Source: Beijerinckiaceae bacterium
Lineage (GTDB): Bacteria; Pseudomonadota; Alphaproteobacteria; Rhizobiales; Beijerinckiaceae
DNA: 64,000 nt
NCBI GenBank assembly: GCA_009773635.1
Contig: WSYC01000006.1
Coordinates: 212,720 to 276,719, forward strand
Direction: 5' to 3'
Position numbers and translations under genes: made by a program. Positions within the stretch are counted from its first letter, which is position 1, and each line of letters starts with the position of its first letter. Shown one piece after another: positions 8,469 to 16,634 of the stretch. The notes under the pieces were generated by a model. That model ran no database searches. It was given only the letters and a program-made list of their open reading frames with translations, and was not told the origin of the DNA.

Positions 8469-9884
8469 ATGCGTTATGACCTCGCGACCCTGAAATCCCG
8501 CCTCGGTGCCATCAGGACCGATGATAACCCGGCGATTCTCAAGCAGAAGAGCCGGGACTTCTACTGGTATTCGCCGCCGCTGAAGCGCCAGCTCGATGCG
8601 GTGATCGGCGATCTCATCGTCATTCCGGCTGATGATGCGGAACTCGCCACCGTTCTGGGCGAATGCCACCGCCTCGGCATCCCGGTAACGCCGCGCGGCA
8701 CCGGCACCGGCAATTACGGGCAGGCGATGCCGCTGGCGGGCGGGGTGGTGCTCGACTTTTCCGCGCTCAACGCGGTCAAATCCATCGCGCCGGGGCGGGT
8801 CGTCACCGGGCCGGGGGCGATCCTCTCGGATATCGACCATGAAACCCGCACGAAATCCGGGCAGGAGCTTCGCCTGCACCCTTCGACCTATCACACTGCG
8901 ACGATCGGCGGCTTCATCGCCGGCGGCTCGGGCGGTATCGGCTCGATCCGCTGGGGTGGCTTGCGTGACTACGGCAACATCATCCGCATGAAGGTGATGA
9001 CGATGGAGGCGAGCCCGCGCGTGCTCGAACTCTCCGGCGATGATCTCCTCAAGGTCGCGCATGCCTATGGCACCAACGGCATCATCACGGAATGCGAGGT
9101 GCCGCTCGCGACCGCCTACCCTTGGGTCGATGTCATCATCGGTTTCGACGATTTGCGCCGCGCGACCGAATTCGCCAATGCGCTCGGCGAGCAGGACGGC
9201 TTGCTGCTGAAGGAGCTCGGCGTCGTCGCGGCACCGGTCCCGCATGATACTTTCCTCAGGCACAGGAAATTGTTGCCACGCGACAAGCATATCGTGATGG
9301 TGATGGTAGCCGACTTCGCGCTCCATCCACTGCTGGCGTTCACCGCGCGCTGGAAGGGGGCGGACGTACTGATGCGCTCCGACACGCTCAGTGCGGAGGA
9401 GGCCAAGGGCCTGCCGCCGGTGTTCGAACTGGCATGGAACCACACGACGCTGCGTGCGCTCCGCGTCGATCCGGGCATCACCTATCTGCAGGTGCTCTAT
9501 CCTTTCCCGAACCAGATCGATCTCGTCGAGAAAGTCCACGCACGCTTCGGCGATGAAGTGGCCTGCCACCTCGAATTCGTGCGCTTCGACGGCAAGGTGA
9601 CGTGCTTCGGCCTGCCAATGGTTAAATACACGACGGATGCCCGCCTCGACGAGATCATGGCCATCCACGAAGACATGGGCGCGCCGATCTTCAATCCGCA
9701 TCGCTATACGCTCGAAGAAGGCGGCATGAAGCAGACGGACGAGGCGCAACTCACCTTCAAGCGCGAGGCTGATCCGCAAGGGCTTCTCAACCCCGGCAAG
9801 ATGATTGCCTGGGAAGATCCCACCTATGATTTTACGGCCGGAAAGAACTTCCTGTTCAAGGGGTTGGGCAGCGCGCTTTCATGA
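8469..9884 (+). CDS. FAD-binding oxidoreductase (GlcD/VAO type), copy 1
   Basis: Flavoprotein of 471 aa with a PCMH-type FAD-binding domain: PRGTGTGNYGQ near residue 77 and HPSTYHTATIGGFIAGGSGG near 140, followed by GGLRDYGNI. The C-terminal part ends in the family motif DPQGLLNPGKM. Such enzymes oxidise hydroxy acids, alcohols or amines and pass electrons to oxygen or a carrier. It overlaps the next reductase gene by 4 nt (ATGA), so the two products are probably made together. It is clearly paralogous to the protein encoded at 13136-14497, which sits in the same kind of pair on the other strand. The substrate is unknown. Confidence 0.88.
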   Translation: MRYDLATLKSRLGAIRTDDNPAILKQKSRDFYWYSPPLKRQLDAVIGDLIVIPADDAELATVLGECHRLGIPVTPRGTGTGNYGQAMPLAGGVVLDFSALNAVKSIAPGRVVTGPGAILSDIDHETRTKSGQELRLHPSTYHTATIGGFIAGGSGGIGSIRWGGLRDYGNIIRMKVMTMEASPRVLELSGDDLLKVAHAYGTNGIITECEVPLATAYPWVDVIIGFDDLRRATEFANALGEQDGLLLKELGVVAAPVPHDTFLRHRKLLPRDKHIVMVMVADFALHPLLAFTARWKGADVLMRSDTLSAEEAKGLPPVFELAWNHTTLRALRVDPGITYLQVLYPFPNQIDLVEKVHARFGDEVACHLEFVRFDGKVTCFGLPMVKYTTDARLDEIMAIHEDMGAPIFNPHRYTLEEGGMKQTDEAQLTFKREADPQGLLNPGKMIAWEDPTYDFTAGKNFLFKGLGSALS

Positions 9885-10471
9885 AAGTCCTGCTCGTCTA
9901 TTGCCATCCTCGCCCGGATAGCTTCACCGCTTCGGTGAAGGACGTGGCCGTTGAGGCGCTCGTTGCGGCCGGCCACGAAGTGGACCTCCTCGATCTCTAC
10001 GCGGAAGGGTTCGACCCTGTGATGCGGGCCGGGGAGCGCGGGCTCTACCATACGCGTGATGCCAACCGCGCGCCGGTAGCCGATCATCTCGAACGCCTGA
10101 AAGCGGCGGAGGGACTCATTTTCGTCTATCCGACCTGGTGGTACGCCCAGCCGGCGATGCTGAAGGGCTGGCTCGAACGCGTGTTCATCCCGCACGAGAC
10201 CTTCTCGATGCCGGAAGGCAACCAGCCGATCCGGGGGCTCTTGCCCAACATCCGTTTCATCGGTGCGATCACCAGCCTCGGCTCGCCGAAATGGTGGTGG
10301 TGGCTGATGGGGCGGCCCGGACAGCGGATCCTGCTCACCGGCATCCGGGTGCTCTGCGCCCCCGCGTGCACAACGCTCTGGCTCGCGTTGCACCGGATTG
10401 ATGTTGTGGGCGCGGATGCCCGCGAAGCGCATCTTGCCCGCGTCCGGCAAGCGCTCGCACGGCTCCGCTAG
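9881..10471 (+). CDS. NAD(P)H-dependent oxidoreductase, flavodoxin fold, copy 1
   Basis: Flavodoxin-fold reductase of 196 aa, NQO/MdaB/KefF-like. It begins MKVLLVYCHPRPDSF, the phosphate-binding start of the FMN/FAD site, and has the active-site stretch FVYPTWWYAQPAMLKGWLERV near residue 85. Family members reduce quinones or similar acceptors with NAD(P)H. It overlaps the upstream FAD oxidase by 4 nt, and a paralogous pair lies at 12552-14497. A role as partner reductase or in recycling a quinoid product of the oxidase is inference. Note that its C-terminal part carries an unusual run SPKWWWWLMG. Confidence 0.88.
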   Translation: MKVLLVYCHPRPDSFTASVKDVAVEALVAAGHEVDLLDLYAEGFDPVMRAGERGLYHTRDANRAPVADHLERLKAAEGLIFVYPTWWYAQPAMLKGWLERVFIPHETFSMPEGNQPIRGLLPNIRFIGAITSLGSPKWWWWLMGRPGQRILLTGIRVLCAPACTTLWLALHRIDVVGADAREAHLARVRQALARLR

Positions 10472-10498
10472 CGGGTTTCTTTACGAAAGCCGGATATT

Positions 10499-10523
10499 CC
10501 TCCTTGCAACGATGTGAGGAGGG
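10499..10523 (+). promoter_or_regulatory. Possible Shine-Dalgarno-sequestering hairpin before the glycosyltransferase
   Basis: CCTCCT (10499-10504) can pair with AGGAGG (10517-10522), the ribosome-binding site of the GTG start at 10528, across a 12-nt loop. It would occlude the site when folded. A 6-bp match to a purine-rich SD can arise by chance, so support is modest. Confidence 0.3.
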
Positions 10524-10527
10524 CCGG

Positions 10528-11745
10528 GTGCGGATCGTCATTCTCGCCGATCAGGCGATTGCCGATGGCGGCGCGCCGCAGGTGGCCATCGCTTCGGCGC
10601 GTGGGCTTGCCGCGCTTGGTCATCAGGTGACCTATATCCACGGCGTTGGCGACGCCGGTGATCCGGTGCTGGACACCACTCCCAACATCGCGCGCATCGG
10701 GCTCGGCGGGGTGGACATCTGGTCAAAACCCGCGCTTGCGGCCGCGCGCGATGGCATCTGGTATGGCGAATACGTCGAACGGCTATCCGCCATCCTCAGG
10801 CAGTTTTCGCCGGAGGATACGGTGGTTCATGTCCACCAGTGGACGAAATATTTCTCTGCAAGCCTGTTCTCCGTGCTCAGGAAATCCGGCCTGCCGCTCG
10901 CGATCTCGTTCCACGACTATTTCCTGACCTGCCCGACCGGGCTGAAATACCGCTTCGACAAGGCCGAACCCTGCACGCTGGCGCCACTTTCCGGCGCCTG
11001 CCTCGTCGCGCCCTGCGATCCGCGTTCGATGGCGCATAAGCTCATCCGCTTCGCCCGGACCGTCGCGGCGGGCAGGGCGCTGAAATCCATGCCGTTTACG
11101 GTCATTCATGTGTCTGAACAGGGCCGGCGCACCATCGGTTCGTATCTCGCGCCTGACATCGCACAGCACGTGATTGAAAACCCGATCGAGGTGCCGAGGC
11201 CGTCCGGGCCGCGTGGCGGCATCGGCTCGAAGATCGTTTATTGCGGACGGTTGACCGCTGAAAAAGGCGCGTTGCTCGTCGCCCAAGCGGCGCGGGCGGC
11301 GGGCATGCCGAGCCTGTTCATCGGCGAAGGCCCGCTTCGCGCGGCCATCCAGGCGCTGGACCCATCCACCGAAATCACCGGCTGGCTCGACAAGGCTGCC
11401 GTGCGCGAAAGGATCGCGGCGGAAGCACGCGTCGTTGTCGCGCCATCGCTCTGGCCGGAGACCGGACCGATGGTGACGTCCGAAGCCATGGCGGCGGGCG
11501 TGCCGGTCATCATCTCCGAGCGGGCAGGAGCTTCGGCACGGGTGCAAGACGGCGTGACCGGGTTTGTCATACCGCCGGAGATCGAGCCCTTGCGGTCGGC
11601 GATGCTGGCACTGAAAGACGAGGGTCTGGCGCGCGCGATGGGGCAGGCAGCCGAGGCCGCCTATTGGGCGGACCCGCCCTCGATTGAAAACCACGCCAGA
11701 AAGCTGGTGGCGGTCTACGAAGCGCTGGTGCGAAGAAGGCGTTAG
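10528..11745 (+). CDS. Glycosyltransferase family 4
   Basis: GT-B fold glycosyltransferase of about 405 aa. The N-terminal half has the GT4-like acceptor domain (ADQAIADGGAPQVAIASARGLAALGH near the start), and the C-terminal half has the donor-binding signature VVAPSLWPETGPMVTSEAMAAGVPVI near residue 310 with the E-x7-E arrangement. It transfers a sugar from a nucleotide-sugar to an unknown acceptor, normally a polysaccharide or glycolipid. GTG 10528 is chosen over the longer frame because GAGGAGGG stands 5 nt upstream. It is out of place: it lies 56 nt after a catabolic reductase and is the only glycan gene in the neighbourhood. Confidence 0.88.
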   Translation: MRIVILADQAIADGGAPQVAIASARGLAALGHQVTYIHGVGDAGDPVLDTTPNIARIGLGGVDIWSKPALAAARDGIWYGEYVERLSAILRQFSPEDTVVHVHQWTKYFSASLFSVLRKSGLPLAISFHDYFLTCPTGLKYRFDKAEPCTLAPLSGACLVAPCDPRSMAHKLIRFARTVAAGRALKSMPFTVIHVSEQGRRTIGSYLAPDIAQHVIENPIEVPRPSGPRGGIGSKIVYCGRLTAEKGALLVAQAARAAGMPSLFIGEGPLRAAIQALDPSTEITGWLDKAAVRERIAAEARVVVAPSLWPETGPMVTSEAMAAGVPVIISERAGASARVQDGVTGFVIPPEIEPLRSAMLALKDEGLARAMGQAAEAAYWADPPSIENHARKLVAVYEALVRRRR

Positions 11746-11752
11746 CGTCGTC

Positions 11753-12544
11753 TCACTGCGCCAGATCGTCCAGCGGAAACTTCGTGACGTCCTTGAGCAG
11801 CTCAATGAAGCGCAGGGCCTGAAATTCGGCGGCTCTTGCGCCTTTTTCGGCCGTGGCGAGGTGCGCTTCGCCGGCGACGCCTTCGGGGTGGTTGTCCTCG
11901 GCGATCCAGGCCATCGAGGTGAAGCCGGTCATGCGCAGCTGGGTGTAATCCTTGGTCATCGCGATCGATTTCGGGACGAAATCCGCCATTTTGTCGGTTC
12001 GGACGCGGTTCGGTGCGAAATGCAGCATCACCGAAGTCTCGAAATCGCCGCCGTGGATACCAAAGTTGTTTTCGGTATCCGAGAACAGGCCCTGCGGCAC
12101 GCCAAGCCGCCGCCACGCGCATTGCGCCACCAGCATCTGGCAGCGGACGCGCAGCTCGCGCGCCACAATGCCCATGATCTCGACATTGCCGCCGTGGCTG
12201 TTGACGATCACCAGCTTGCGGATACCCGCGCGGGCCACACTTTCTCCGATCTCGGTCCAGGCGCTGATCAGCGTTTGTGCCGAGAGCGTCAGCGTGCCGG
12301 GGGAACGCAGGTGCTCGTTCGATTTCCCGATCATCTGGATCGGGAGGAACAACACGGAGAGATCTTCCGGCAGGCGCTTGGTGACTTCCTCGATCATGCC
12401 GGCGGCGATGATCGAATCCGTGCCCACCGAGAGATGCGGGCCATGCTGTTCGGTAGCGGCAATGGGGAGCACCGCGATGGTCCTCTCCGTGTCGAGTGCG
12501 GCGAAATCGCGGGCGGTGAGATCAAACCAGTGGGTTTTGCGCAT
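11753..12544 (-). CDS. Creatininase family protein
   Basis: Metal-dependent amidohydrolase of the creatininase/MftE/ArfB family, about 263 aa. Visible motifs are ATEQHGPHLSVGTD (about 31), VNSHGGNVEI (about 118) and HGGDFETSVMLH (about 160), which together supply the di-metal ligands. Members open cyclic amides such as creatinine, or hydrolyse formamides in flavin and mycofactocin pathways. ATG 12544 has GAGGA 6 nt upstream; the longer frame would overlap the reductase gene. It is third in a minus-strand operon FAD oxidase - reductase - creatininase, 7 nt after the reductase. A ring-opening amidase step is a plausible inference. It converges with the glycosyltransferase, 7 nt away. Confidence 0.88.
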   Translation of the reverse strand: MRKTHWFDLTARDFAALDTERTIAVLPIAATEQHGPHLSVGTDSIIAAGMIEEVTKRLPEDLSVLFLPIQMIGKSNEHLRSPGTLTLSAQTLISAWTEIGESVARAGIRKLVIVNSHGGNVEIMGIVARELRVRCQMLVAQCAWRRLGVPQGLFSDTENNFGIHGGDFETSVMLHFAPNRVRTDKMADFVPKSIAMTKDYTQLRMTGFTSMAWIAEDNHPEGVAGEAHLATAEKGARAAEFQALRFIELLKDVTKFPLDDLAQ

Positions 12545-12551
12545 TTTTTCC

Positions 12552-13139
12552 TCAGCGAAGGCTGGCGAGTTCGGTCGAAACGCGGGCAAGGAACGCCTTG
12601 CGCTGCGCCTCGCTCGCGATGTTCATGTGGTAGAGCGCGAGATAGCGGATGCGGGCGCCGCGCGCCACAAACCAGCGCAGATAGCGTGTCACCATTTTCC
12701 GCGGGGGATCGCCGACGATGAAGGCCCGCAGCCGGTCGCGGCCATAGGTCGAGATGCCGATGACATGGCGGATGTGCGTCAGCATCGGCTTCACATTGGC
12801 CGGATCGGAAAGGTCAAACGTGATGCCGGGCCCAAAAATCCGGTCGAAGAAGCCTTTCAGCATCGCCGGGAAGCCAAAGCACCAGGTCGGGAACTGCACA
12901 ACCAGCGCTTCGGCGGCATGCAGACGTTCGATGTAACCCTCGATGCCGGCGCGGTTTTTCTCGAGATCGTGGTAGTCGCGCCGCATGTCGGCCGTCAGCA
13001 CGGGCTCAAAGCCCTCCGCATAGAGATCGCAGAGGTCGACATCGTGTCCGGCACGGATCAGCGCGGCAACGCCCGCATCGCGGATCGCAGCGTGGAAGCT
13101 TTCTTCCAGCGGGTGGCAGTAAAGATACAGGATTTTCAT
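12552..13139 (-). CDS. NAD(P)H-dependent oxidoreductase, flavodoxin fold, copy 2
   Basis: 195-aa flavodoxin-fold reductase, plainly homologous to the one at 9881-10471: both start MK(V/I)L-YCHP, share GH-VDL-DLYAEGF near residue 32, and have a PTW--PAMLKG active-site stretch near residue 88. Here that stretch is FPTWCFGFPAMLKGFFDRIF. The start overlaps the stop of the FAD oxidase gene by 4 nt, exactly as in copy 1. The degree of divergence indicates old paralogues rather than a recent duplication. It probably works with the adjacent oxidase. Confidence 0.88.
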   Translation of the reverse strand: MKILYLYCHPLEESFHAAIRDAGVAALIRAGHDVDLCDLYAEGFEPVLTADMRRDYHDLEKNRAGIEGYIERLHAAEALVVQFPTWCFGFPAMLKGFFDRIFGPGITFDLSDPANVKPMLTHIRHVIGISTYGRDRLRAFIVGDPPRKMVTRYLRWFVARGARIRYLALYHMNIASEAQRKAFLARVSTELASLR

Positions 13140-14497
13140 GGCGTTACGGGGACATAGGTGCGCATCTTGCCGGGGTTCAGCAACCCGTGCGGATCGACGA
13201 TCGCCTTGAACCCGATCTGGTCCGCGTCGGCGCGCTTGTGGCGTGAGCCTTCCTCCAGCGTGATGACATGCGGGTTGGCGATAAATACGCCGCGCGCCTC
13301 ATGCGCATCGATGATCTCGTAGAGTCGCTCCTTGGTCGTGTAGCGGATGACGGGCAGCGCCGAGCAGGTGACGTTGCCGCCGAAGCGGATGAACTCGCAG
13401 TGCGGGATCAACTCGTCCGGGAACAGCGCAGCTGTTTCGAGGATGCTCTCGATCAGCCGGTCGAACGGGTAGAGGCACTGGAGATACGTGACAGAGCGGT
13501 CGACCTTCAGCATCTGCAACGTCGTGTGGTTCCACGCGTATTCATAGAGCGGAACCGCGCCGGCTTCCTCGCGCGTCGGCGTTTTCAACGTGATGATGCC
13601 GCGCCCGGCGACAAGGTCGGCGAAGGTTTCGAACGAGGCTTCGGAGACCATCGCGGCGAGGATCGCCTTGCCATCCGGGCAAAACTGCCGGAGCTGGCCG
13701 AAATATTCGGGCAGGGGAGAAGCAATCGGGGTCAGGAGCTTCTTGATCACGCCATCGGCGCGGGCGACATCGCGCCCGGCTTCAAGGCAGGTCTTGAAGT
13801 CATCGAAGGCGACAATCACGTCGAGCCAGGGGTAGGCAGGGGCAAGCGGCATTTCGAGCGCGGTGATGATGCCGGTCGTGCCATAGGCGCGGTTGACCTT
13901 CTGCGCCGCATCGCCCCTGAGTTCGATGACAACAGGCGTCTCTTCCACCGTGATCACGCGCGCAGCCAGAATATTGCCGGGTTCGCGCAGGCCGCCATAC
14001 ATCACCGAACCAACCCCGCCGGAGCCGCCGGCGACAAAGCCACCGATGGTCGCGGTGCGCTTGGTGGAGGGGTGCATGCGCAATTCCCACCCCTGCGCGC
14101 GCAGTTCAGTATCAAGCTTGCCCATATTCGCGCCGGCACCAACCCGGCACGCGCCGGGGCGCACCCATTCAAGGGTGTCGAGCGCGTTCATATCCAGCAG
14201 CACGCCGCCATGGATCGGCACCGCCTGCCCGTAATTGCCGGTCGCGCCGCCGCGCGGGGTGAGGGGGATGCGATGCTTGGCGCAGGCGGAGGCGATGGCG
14301 ATGACATCCGCCTCGTTGCGCGGCAGGGCGATGATATCCGCGCTCTTTTTCGCAAGCTCCTCGTTGAGGATAGGCGAATACCAGAAGAAATCGCGGCTCC
14401 TCTTGCGCACCACCTTTTCTTCCGTAATCACCGGGATATCGCCGAGATCCGCGATGAGCGCGGCAAGCGGGGCAGGCGAGGGGACGGCGAGGGTCAT
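13136..14497 (-). CDS. FAD-binding oxidoreductase (GlcD/VAO type), copy 2
   Basis: About 453 aa, homologous along its whole length to the protein at 8469-9884. Shared blocks include RSRDFFWYSP (about 36), PRGGATGNYGQAVP (about 80), HPSTKRTATIGGFVAGGSGG (about 143), YAWNHTTLQMLKVD (about 310) and the C-terminal DPHGLLNPGKM. ATG 14497 is preferred: homology to copy 1 begins shortly after it, and the upstream extension is low-complexity. It is the first gene of a minus-strand operon with the reductase and the creatininase-like gene, transcribed from the region shared with the divergent NMT1-type importer. Confidence 0.88.
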   Translation of the reverse strand: MTLAVPSPAPLAALIADLGDIPVITEEKVVRKRSRDFFWYSPILNEELAKKSADIIALPRNEADVIAIASACAKHRIPLTPRGGATGNYGQAVPIHGGVLLDMNALDTLEWVRPGACRVGAGANMGKLDTELRAQGWELRMHPSTKRTATIGGFVAGGSGGVGSVMYGGLREPGNILAARVITVEETPVVIELRGDAAQKVNRAYGTTGIITALEMPLAPAYPWLDVIVAFDDFKTCLEAGRDVARADGVIKKLLTPIASPLPEYFGQLRQFCPDGKAILAAMVSEASFETFADLVAGRGIITLKTPTREEAGAVPLYEYAWNHTTLQMLKVDRSVTYLQCLYPFDRLIESILETAALFPDELIPHCEFIRFGGNVTCSALPVIRYTTKERLYEIIDAHEARGVFIANPHVITLEEGSRHKRADADQIGFKAIVDPHGLLNPGKMRTYVPVTP

Positions 14498-14631
14498 GCG
14501 ATGGTTCCGCAACTGCGAGGGAAGGCCAGCCAATGCCGGATTGTAGCTGTGCAGGAGCGTAGCAAGCGCGGTGCCGCCTCGCAACGCGGCATGGCGGGCA
14601 AACCCTGTGCATCGCCGTCAGACAGCGTGCC

Positions 14632-14645
14632 TTGCCTCTAGGCAA
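14632..14645. promoter_or_regulatory. Inverted repeat in the divergent FAD oxidase / ABC importer region
   Basis: TTGCCT-CT-AGGCAA is a perfect 14-bp palindrome located in the 289-nt gap between the divergent operons, 2 nt before the sigma-54-like site. It may be an operator serving both directions. No regulator gene lies next to it. Confidence 0.35.
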
Positions 14646-14647
14646 AC

Positions 14648-14663
14648 TGGCACAAAATAAGCA
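14648..14663 (+). promoter_or_regulatory. Sigma-54 (-24/-12) promoter candidate for the NMT1-type importer
   Basis: TGGCACAAAATAAGCA keeps the full TGGCAC -24 box and GCA of the -12 box with the invariant 12-nt GG-to-GC distance; only the TT before GC is replaced by AA. It lies 124 nt upstream of the ATG at 14787. NtrC, the activator that would be needed for nitrogen control, is encoded in this window. I did not identify a paired NtrC-binding site. Confidence 0.35.
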
Positions 14664-14670
14664 CTATGCC

Positions 14671-14686
14671 CTCAGGATGGCCTGAG
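14671..14686. promoter_or_regulatory. Short inverted repeat between divergent operons
   Basis: CTCAGG (14671-14676) and CCTGAG (14681-14686) form a perfect inverted repeat with a 4-nt spacer, just downstream of the sigma-54-like site. It could be an operator or part of the leader; it is short enough to be chance. Confidence 0.25.
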
Positions 14687-14786
14687 ATCATTCCGGAAAG
14701 AGGGCGGGCACTCCGGCACAGGGGTTGCTTGGGCCTATCAGACCCGCTGAGCAGACAGGCGCAACGAACGGACAGAGGTGAGTTCC

Positions 14787-15806
14787 ATGATGACGAAATT
14801 CCGGATCAATCGCAGGGCAGCCCTCGGCGTTCTCGGCGGCTCGATGCTCACCCCGGTGCTTGGAGCCCGGGTCAGCGCCCAGACGCTCGACAAGGTGAGC
14901 TACCAGACCAACTGGCGGGCGCAGGCCGAGCATGGCGGCTTCTATTACGCCCTCGCGAACGGCATCTACAAGAAATACGGCCTCGACGCCGATATCCGCA
15001 TGGGTGGCCCGCAGCAAAACCCGTCACAGCTCCTGCTGGGCGGCACGGTCGATATGGTGATGTCGAACTCGTTCGAGGCGATCCGTTACGCCGAGCAGAA
15101 CCTGCCGTTCATGTGCATCGCCTCGATCTTCCAGAAAGATCCGCAGGTCATCATCTGCCACCCCGGTCAGGGCAATGACAGTCTCGCGGCACTCAAGGGC
15201 AAGCCCATTCTGGTCGGCGCGGGCGGGCGCAACTCCTTCTGGCCGTTCCTCAAGGCGAAGTTCGGCTATTCCGACGAGCAGATCCGGCCCTACACCTTCA
15301 ACATGGCGCCGTTTCTTGCGGACAAGACCATGTGCCAGCAGGGCTACATCACCTCCGAAACCTACGCGATCCAGAAAGAGGGCGGCGTGACGCCTGTCGC
15401 CCACCTCATCGCCGACGCCGGCTTCGACGTCTATTCGACGACCATCAACATCGGCCGCAAGATGGTCGCCGAGAAGAAGGATGTCGTGCAGCGTTTCGTC
15501 ACCGCCACGCTCGAAGGCTGGGCCGCCTACATGAAGGAAGGCCCGGAGAATGCCGCCGCGAACGCGCTGATCAAGGCTGCGAACCCGGATATGAGCGACG
15601 ACAAGATCGCGTTTGCCACCAAGGTGATGAACGAGAAGGGCATCGTCAAATCCGGTGATGCGCTCAAGCTCGGCATCGGCGCGATGACGGACGAGCGCTG
15701 GGCGAATTTCTATCGCGACATGACCGCCGCCGGCATGTTCCCCCCCAATATCGATCTCAAGAAGGCCTATAGCCTTGAATTCATCAACAAGGGCGTGGGC
15801 CTTTGA
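14787..15806 (+). CDS. ABC transporter substrate-binding protein, NMT1/ThiY type
   Basis: Periplasmic binding protein of about 339 aa of the SsuA/ThiY (NMT1-like) family, which binds alkanesulfonates, taurine or pyrimidine precursors of thiamine. The N-terminus has a twin-arginine-like signal (NRRAALGVLGG) ending near residue 32 (VSA-Q). The mature start DKVSYQTNWRAQAEHGGFYYA is typical of the pyrimidine-binding branch. ATG 14787 follows GAGGTGAG; the GTG nine bases earlier lies inside that ribosome-binding site. First gene of a three-gene operon; the ATPase follows with a 4-nt overlap. A pyrimidine-like ligand fits the amidohydrolase at 7129 but is inference. Confidence 0.87.
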   Translation: MMTKFRINRRAALGVLGGSMLTPVLGARVSAQTLDKVSYQTNWRAQAEHGGFYYALANGIYKKYGLDADIRMGGPQQNPSQLLLGGTVDMVMSNSFEAIRYAEQNLPFMCIASIFQKDPQVIICHPGQGNDSLAALKGKPILVGAGGRNSFWPFLKAKFGYSDEQIRPYTFNMAPFLADKTMCQQGYITSETYAIQKEGGVTPVAHLIADAGFDVYSTTINIGRKMVAEKKDVVQRFVTATLEGWAAYMKEGPENAAANALIKAANPDMSDDKIAFATKVMNEKGIVKSGDALKLGIGAMTDERWANFYRDMTAAGMFPPNIDLKKAYSLEFINKGVGL

Positions 15807-16618
15807 ATTCAACGGCGCCTGTCGGCAGCGCGGCCAGGCAAGCGGGCGTCCGCCCGCTTGTTTCGGTGCGTGCCCTCTCCAAGAAGTTCTCGAACGGCAC
15901 GCTGGCGCTGCGGGATGTCGATCTCGACCTTTTCCCGGGCGAGTTTGTCAGCCTGCTGGGCCCGTCCGGCTGCGGCAAATCGACGCTTCTGCGCCTGATC
16001 TCCGATCTCAGCGCACCGAGCGCCGGCACGATCGAATGGCCGGGCGCCGACAGCGCGGATGCCTACGGCAAGGCGGAGCACAGCCTTGGCTTCGTCTTTC
16101 AGGAGCCGACGCTGATGCCCTGGGCGCAGACGCTCGACAACGTGACGTTGCCGCTGCGCCTCAAGCATATGAACGCTGGCGAGGCGAGGGATCGCGCAGC
16201 CGCGATGCTCGATCTCGTCGGCCTCAAGGGCTTCGAGAAATCCTACCCGCGCGAGCTTTCCGGCGGCATGAAGATGCGTGTCTCCATCGCCCGCGCTCTC
16301 GTCACAGAGCCGAAGGTGCTGTTGATGGACGAGCCCTTCGCCGCCCTTGACGAGATCACGCGGCACAAGCTGAACGACGATCTGCTCGCGCTCTGGGAGC
16401 GTAACCGCTTCACGGCGGTGTTTGTCACGCATTCGGTGTTCGAGAGCGTCTACCTCAGCCAGCGTGTCGTCGTGATGGCGGCGCGGCCGGGCCGGGTGAT
16501 GAGCGAGGTGATGGTCGATGCGCCGTTCCCGCGCGACAATCTCTTCCGCACATCGGCGGATTACGCCCACCTGTGCCGTCTCGGCTCCGAGGCGCTCAAG
16601 CAGGCCATTGATGCGTAA
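15803..16618 (+). CDS. ABC transporter ATP-binding protein, NitT/TauT type
   Basis: Cytoplasmic ATPase of 271 aa for the adjacent binding protein and permease. Walker A GPSGCGKST near residue 53, Q-loop in GFVFQEPTLMPW near 97, signature LSGGMKMRVSIARAL near 152 and Walker B VLLMDEPFAALDE near 173 are all intact. The likely start is TTG 15803, overlapping the upstream stop (TTGA); no better start with a ribosome-binding site is seen before the conserved LVSVRALSKKF. The short form of the signature (LSGGMK) is usual in the SsuB/TauB/ThiZ group. Confidence 0.9.
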   Translation: MNSTAPVGSAARQAGVRPLVSVRALSKKFSNGTLALRDVDLDLFPGEFVSLLGPSGCGKSTLLRLISDLSAPSAGTIEWPGADSADAYGKAEHSLGFVFQEPTLMPWAQTLDNVTLPLRLKHMNAGEARDRAAAMLDLVGLKGFEKSYPRELSGGMKMRVSIARALVTEPKVLLMDEPFAALDEITRHKLNDDLLALWERNRFTAVFVTHSVFESVYLSQRVVVMAARPGRVMSEVMVDAPFPRDNLFRTSADYAHLCRLGSEALKQAIDA

Positions 16619-16634
16619 GAGGGCGACCAATTCC

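Noticed and set aside
14498-14786. TPP riboswitch upstream of the NMT1/ThiY-like binding protein
   Set aside because: I looked for the conserved CTGAGA and ACCTGATCTGG-type cores; CTGAG-like strings occur but the rest of the motif and its spacing are absent.
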